Source: Pseudomonas sp. CBZ-4
GTDB lineage: Bacteria; Pseudomonadota; Gammaproteobacteria; Pseudomonadales; Pseudomonadaceae
Direction of reading: 5' to 3'
NCBI RefSeq assembly: GCF_000346755.1
Contig: NZ_ANNV01000175.1
Location: 124,001-188,000, forward strand
Length of the DNA: 64,000 nt
Of the stretch, positions 59,778-64,000 are shown piece after piece (positions within the stretch are counted from its first letter, which is position 1; each line of letters begins with the position of its first letter). The notes beneath the pieces were generated by a model. It saw only the letters and a list, made by a program, of their open reading frames with translations. It searched no databases and was not told the DNA's origin. The position numbers and the translations under genes were made by a program.

Positions 59778-62700
59778 TCAATCCGGCTGGGGGGTGAACT
59801 GCGCAAGTGGCGCACCTGTGGGCCGCAGGGTGGTCGAGTCGATCGCATACCACTGACCGTTTTTCTGAATCGCATACATCTCACGGTTTTGACTGGTGCC
59901 AAAGCGACTCCCCGGCCATTGCCCTGCTGAGGGGGCGATACCCGTAAAGGGGGTGTCTTTTGCCCCAATGATCCACCGGATTTTCTCCATGATCGTATTG
60001 GTCATGTAGATCCCTGGGCCAACACGGGCCGCTTCGCCCATCAGGATTTTCCGGGTTGCGGCCAGCGACTTTGGCCCGGCTTTCAGCACATCAACCGCAC
60101 CGGCCAACGGGTTGAACACACTCATGAAGAACGAGCCCGCCCCCTTCAGGCCGGCCATGCTGAATGCCTTGCGACTGAATGGGATCAACATCTTCATACC
60201 GCTAAAAAACTGCCTCGCCCCGGCCAGTCCGCCGGTGGCAATGAATGAAGCAAAGTCGATCAGCAACCCCGTCAAACCCTCTGCCACCTTGCCCTGCGCA
60301 AAGTCAAACACAGCCCCGACGAAAGGGATAAGGCGCAACATCAGACGAGCATTTTCCGAAGAAAACACTTTGCCTGATGCAAACGGATAGGTACGACGGC
60401 TGTGCAGCGTTGTCGGCTGGTTGGCGTGCTCAAGTAACGCGTCGCGCTTCCCGTCAAAGCTGTGTGCCAGAAACGTTTCCACCATCCGTGCTGTTTTGTT
60501 CGAGCTAAAGGTATTGGGAACGCGCCGCGAGGCTATTTCTGTCGTTGCCGGCAACTCCGTTGCCATCTTTTCAATAATCACCATCGATTTTGCACCGGGC
60601 TTGGGTGGAGAACCCGTGCTGTACGCATCAAAGTCAAACGGCTGTTCAGTGCCCCTTTGGAAAGGCGTCTGCACATAGGCAAAGGGCCCATGGGGTTTGC
60701 GGCCCGCCTTGGTTTCGCCACCGAGCGGCAGGCGGTCAGGTAAATCGGTGCGCTTGACCATCTGCATCGAACCGGGAAACACCTCGTAGTAACCAAACCA
60801 GGGTGTTACAAGCCCGGTTTCGTAACGTAGCAATAGGCCGTGAGTGCCCCTGTTACTCGCCACTTTGGAATCCGGGCCCTGGTCGTCCTCCAGGGCTTCC
60901 CCGGTTTCCTTGCGTACGCTGAAGAACTCGATTTTCCCCGACTCCAACGCCCTGCGGTCTTCCAGCGGCAACTGCGCAAGCATCAGTTTCAGCGCCGTGG
61001 CTTGGGCGACGCGGGTATCGGCAATGTATTGATCGACCGCCGGCGCCACCAACGGTTTTATCTTCGGCAGTTGCTTGATGCGTTCCAAAAAAGTGGCCTG
61101 GGAGATTTTCGGGTGGTTGAACTTGTATTTCTTTTCTCCACTGACCAGGTAGTTCACTAACCGATCCAACAAAAGTAGAGGATCATCGTCGACTTGATTG
61201 GTCAGGATGACATCGGTCAACAGCGGTTGGCGGGTTTCCATGTGCCCGTGCTGCCGGGAGTCATATTTGACATCGGTGTCCAACTCAAGCTTGAACGTAC
61301 GAAGTTCTTCCTCGGTCATTTCCGGGAATAACCGGACCAACTCCTTGATCAGAACAGTGGTCTGGGTCGGCGGTTCGCTGGTCAAGGTGTTGAACGCGTC
61401 GCGGGTTTGGTCTTCCCGTTCGGTAAATGCTTGCGCAGCGGCTTTGTAGTCCCCAGGGGAGTAGTGTCCGTCCGCAGTCGCTGGGAAAATACCGGCCATT
61501 ACCCCCCAGTCCAGCAAAGGTTTGGTAGCCAGGCTCTTTTGCAGGTATTCCTGATTCGGCCCGCTGGCGTCTAGCCGGGAAAGCGCCATGACTTGCGTAA
61601 AATTCATCAAACGCGAACTGCCCGGACCACTCAGGGTATCGGCGATTGCACAGCCCTGACGCAGCTCCAGCCAACCGGTCGAGCCAACCTTGACGTTTTG
61701 CGGGTCTTGGTTGAGCACCTGCCTGGCGTCTTCAGGCACGCGGGTGTCAGCCTTGACCAGCATCTCTGGAGCCGACTGGGCAAGGAACAGGTGAGCCACC
61801 AGTGGCGTCAACCCGGCGTCCACGCCTTTGCTTTCAAGATGCATTTCGACGTCATCGCGCACCTCTTTGAGTGAGCGCCCCAAATTGCCCGGCTGATACA
61901 ACGAATACCCCGCCACCTGCCCCGGGACACCCGGCATGGTGGCGTCAACACTCAACTTGAGCGCAGTGGCCAGCAGTTGGTGACGTTCGGCCCGGGAGAG
62001 CGCTTGCCCCTCGGCCACACTGTAGAGCTTGAGGGCCTTGGCTATCTCATCGGCCTTGGCAATGGCCTTGGACGAATCAAAAAAATCCGCCAGTTGCCGG
62101 TCCGGATCGTGAAAAGACTGACCAAACGACGGCCTGCCGGAGAAGCCCTTGAGCAACGACATGACGCCCGCCGATGCCGCTTTCATTGTTTCAAGTGAGC
62201 TGGAAGACAGCGATCCTTCGGTTTGCACGTAAGGGGTCATCCCCGCGTAGTCGCCAGCCAGCGGGGGTGAAGGCAATTTTGTATTGAACCACTGCAGCGC
62301 TGCACGCATCTGCCCGACGGTTTTCGGTACGTCGGGCGCATAATAGGCCAGCGTCTGGCGCATGTCGTACCGACGGGTGGAATACAGGGCGTTACCGGCT
62401 TTCTCACTCTGCTGCACCAACCGGTCGAAGTCTTCATTAAACTTGCGCGCGGTGGCTTGTTCGTTTGCACTGCCGTGCCCAGACATTAGCTCGACGTCCG
62501 CGTCAAAGGAATCTTGAAGGGAGATCCACTGCCCGTTCGCTCTGAGCATTTGCAGGTCACCTTCCGTTATCCTGAATTCGCTGCCCAGCCCTGCGACACC
62601 GGCCCTCCCCAGGAACGCCTTGAAGGCGGCTGATACGAGAAACTCAGCGAATTGTTCGCGTGGTGACGTACTCGCCTGGTCCAGGGAGGAGCCCGGCTCA

Positions 62701-63605
62701 ACCCATATCGCCTGCTCATTCAGTGTCAGCTCATCACCCCCCTGCTTGTTCTTGATCAGGGGTTGCAACTGCGCCCCCAGGCGCTCACGGACAGCGCTGT
62801 CGCCGCTGTGCTGCTGCAGTTGCTTGAACTGTTTCTCCCACTGAGCACGCTGTGCCTGTGAAATCCCGGGCCAGCCCTCTTGCTGGAGTTGTTTACCCAA
62901 CCGCGGCGCAGCCTTTTCATTCAGAGGCGGTTTCACCCCGTAAAAGTCCAGTACCACATCCCGTGGAACAGGCCCCTGAGTCGGCCCGGGTGCCACCGGA
63001 ATCCCTAGATCATTTGGCGAGAGCACTTTGTGCAGGGCACTGACCTTTGCGCTGACCTCCCACCAACCAGAGCCATCGGTGGTGGTGAACCGCTGGAAGG
63101 ACTGTTTGCCATTGACGACCACGACGCCAACCACCGAGTCGCTGAACACACGCACAGTCGACAATTTGAGCCCCTTGGATTTGAACCAGGCCTGGATGGG
63201 CGGCTCCTTGATCGCTTGGTCGTACATCTCGAGAAATGACGAGATGGATGCGTTTGGTGGGATGAGTTCTTCTTTTGCGTGGCCCGTGTTCAACCAATGC
63301 ACCATGTTTTCCTGCAACGTAACGTCCGCTGATTGCGCGACATCGCTGGCAGGGAAAAGACGGCTGGCCGTGACACTCCCGGAAGTCGGCTCGATGCCTG
63401 GAGTGGTAGCGTCACGTTTGGACCGGTTTGTTTTCGTCTGTGGTCGCCCCTCGTGCTGCAAGGCTGCGGTATTGGGTGGCGGTCCAGACAGACGATCGGC
63501 AGGCGCCGTCTCAGGACGGCTTTGCGCAGACGGTGCGGGGGGCTGCGGGGCGCGGAACAACCTGTTGAAAGCGGTATCCGCACTATTGACATGGATTGAC
63601 GACAT
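59778..63605 (-). CDS. Very large protein of unknown function, possible secreted toxin/effector
   Basis: The 1275-residue protein has no signal peptide. Residues 1-95 are rich in Pro, Ser, Thr, Gln and Ala, resembling the disordered leader of secreted effectors. The long middle is mixed helical. Around 1110-1160 lies a hydrophobic helical segment (RLIPFVGAVFDFAQGKVAEG then LTGLLIDFASFIATGG) like those seen in large Pseudomonas toxins between binding and effector regions. The end (MYAIQKNGQWYAIDSTTL) looks like a small beta domain. No catalytic motif is identifiable. It is monocistronic and converges on the efe operon. A toxin/effector role is inference. Confidence 0.7.
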   Translation of the reverse strand: MSSIHVNSADTAFNRLFRAPQPPAPSAQSRPETAPADRLSGPPPNTAALQHEGRPQTKTNRSKRDATTPGIEPTSGSVTASRLFPASDVAQSADVTLQENMVHWLNTGHAKEELIPPNASISSFLEMYDQAIKEPPIQAWFKSKGLKLSTVRVFSDSVVGVVVVNGKQSFQRFTTTDGSGWWEVSAKVSALHKVLSPNDLGIPVAPGPTQGPVPRDVVLDFYGVKPPLNEKAAPRLGKQLQQEGWPGISQAQRAQWEKQFKQLQQHSGDSAVRERLGAQLQPLIKNKQGGDELTLNEQAIWVEPGSSLDQASTSPREQFAEFLVSAAFKAFLGRAGVAGLGSEFRITEGDLQMLRANGQWISLQDSFDADVELMSGHGSANEQATARKFNEDFDRLVQQSEKAGNALYSTRRYDMRQTLAYYAPDVPKTVGQMRAALQWFNTKLPSPPLAGDYAGMTPYVQTEGSLSSSSLETMKAASAGVMSLLKGFSGRPSFGQSFHDPDRQLADFFDSSKAIAKADEIAKALKLYSVAEGQALSRAERHQLLATALKLSVDATMPGVPGQVAGYSLYQPGNLGRSLKEVRDDVEMHLESKGVDAGLTPLVAHLFLAQSAPEMLVKADTRVPEDARQVLNQDPQNVKVGSTGWLELRQGCAIADTLSGPGSSRLMNFTQVMALSRLDASGPNQEYLQKSLATKPLLDWGVMAGIFPATADGHYSPGDYKAAAQAFTEREDQTRDAFNTLTSEPPTQTTVLIKELVRLFPEMTEEELRTFKLELDTDVKYDSRQHGHMETRQPLLTDVILTNQVDDDPLLLLDRLVNYLVSGEKKYKFNHPKISQATFLERIKQLPKIKPLVAPAVDQYIADTRVAQATALKLMLAQLPLEDRRALESGKIEFFSVRKETGEALEDDQGPDSKVASNRGTHGLLLRYETGLVTPWFGYYEVFPGSMQMVKRTDLPDRLPLGGETKAGRKPHGPFAYVQTPFQRGTEQPFDFDAYSTGSPPKPGAKSMVIIEKMATELPATTEIASRRVPNTFSSNKTARMVETFLAHSFDGKRDALLEHANQPTTLHSRRTYPFASGKVFSSENARLMLRLIPFVGAVFDFAQGKVAEGLTGLLIDFASFIATGGLAGARQFFSGMKMLIPFSRKAFSMAGLKGAGSFFMSVFNPLAGAVDVLKAGPKSLAATRKILMGEAARVGPGIYMTNTIMEKIRWIIGAKDTPFTGIAPSAGQWPGSRFGTSQNREMYAIQKNGQWYAIDSTTLRPTGAPLAQFTPQPD

Positions 63606-63740
63606 TTCTATTGCTCTCTAACCAGTGAAGTGGCGAGAGTTCTTGTCCTTAAGAACTGTCAATAGAAAACGTACAAGACAAGCCGAATGCAAAGGGTAAG
63701 CAAATTCTCAATCGGTTGACGGCCATGGCTGAGCCTGGGC

Positions 63741-64000
63741 CTAAAGAATTCGGTACAGCAACCGCTCAATGCGCACGCGGCTGACACGCCGTAAAAACTT
63801 GCCGACCGCCGCCGGGTAATCCACCAGGGTTTGCAACTGCTGATAACGCTCGATGCGCGTGGCGTGCTGGAATATCTGCGCGAGCTCGGTGCGTCGCGGC
63901 TCCAGCCATTGGCCCTGGGGATCATCGATCAGCAAGGCGTTTTCCAGGTCCAGGCGGAACGCCCGCGGGTTGAGGTTGTTGCCCGTCAGCAACGTATAGC
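63741..64000 (-). CDS. pssA: CDP-diacylglycerol-serine O-phosphatidyltransferase PssA, C-terminal part
   Basis: Only the last 86 or so codons are in the window; the frame is open through position 64000. The sequence LLTGNNLNPRAFRLDLENAL, then LLIDDPQGQWLEPRRTELA and the basic tail VSRVRIERLLYRIL, corresponds to the end of the phospholipase-D-type PssA of E. coli (NNLNPRAWRLDLENALLI region). PssA makes phosphatidylserine, the precursor of phosphatidylethanolamine, at the inner face of the membrane. The catalytic HKD motifs would lie outside the window. Confidence 0.9.
   Translation of the reverse strand, partial: YTLLTGNNLNPRAFRLDLENALLIDDPQGQWLEPRRTELAQIFQHATRIERYQQLQTLVDYPAAVGKFLRRVSRVRIERLLYRIL

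Overview
The window looks like the chromosome of a Pseudomonas of the P. fluorescens group. Evidence: a mexEF-oprN efflux operon, an efeUOB-type iron uptake operon, the 3' end of pssA, three inverted pairs of the Pseudomonas REP sequence (GTGGGAGCGGGCTTGCCCGC type), GC-rich codon use, and a sulfur-scavenging locus with an SfnR-type sigma-54 activator. No tRNA, rRNA or CRISPR array was found. All assignments are by reading the sequence; no database was searched.

Positions 1-10400 are an accessory defence island. An IS66-type element (frameshifted transposase plus a pRiA4b-ORF3-like passenger gene) enters from the left. Next come a stand-alone RibD-like deaminase, a complete qatABCD anti-phage operon on the minus strand, a decayed IS66 left end (90-bp tandem duplication, broken tnpA, truncated tnpB), a TIR-domain protein and an orphan gene. 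The Qat module thus sits between two IS66-type pieces in direct orientation.

Positions 10427-16182 hold small-molecule genes in divergent or convergent pairs: a PotF-like binding protein, a nitrilase-family amidase, a LuxR regulator, a P1 peptidase, an AraC regulator and an SDR dehydrogenase.

Positions 16288-41726 form a large organosulfur locus. It has three FMNH2-dependent (LLM) monooxygenases, two signal-less DszB-like proteins, a DszC/SfnB-like flavoprotein, two TonB receptors, an SsuABC-like importer, a Dpp-like importer split between two convergent operons, an MFS protein, a periplasmic M20 amidohydrolase and a class II aldolase. Seven sigma-54 promoters (TGGCA-N9-GC class) can be read in front of its transcription units. 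They are accompanied by a repeated palindrome, TGCTG-N3-CAGCA, usually 45-85 bp upstream. The sigma-54 activator at 25814-26881 is the obvious candidate to bind it. Together this describes one coordinately controlled sulfur-starvation regulon covering outer-membrane uptake, inner-membrane uptake, C-S cleavage and desulfination. No flavin reductase is present.

Positions 41810-64000 contain a small fatty-acid-hydroxylase-family protein; a three-gene GMC dehydrogenase operon (cytochrome-like protein, small subunit, and an FAD/iron-sulfur large subunit carrying a C-terminal LecA-like domain); mexEF-oprN; two orphan small genes; an AraC regulator; a Fur-boxed efeUOB operon with an extra imelysin protein; a 1275-residue protein of unknown function that may be a secreted toxin or effector; and the end of pssA.
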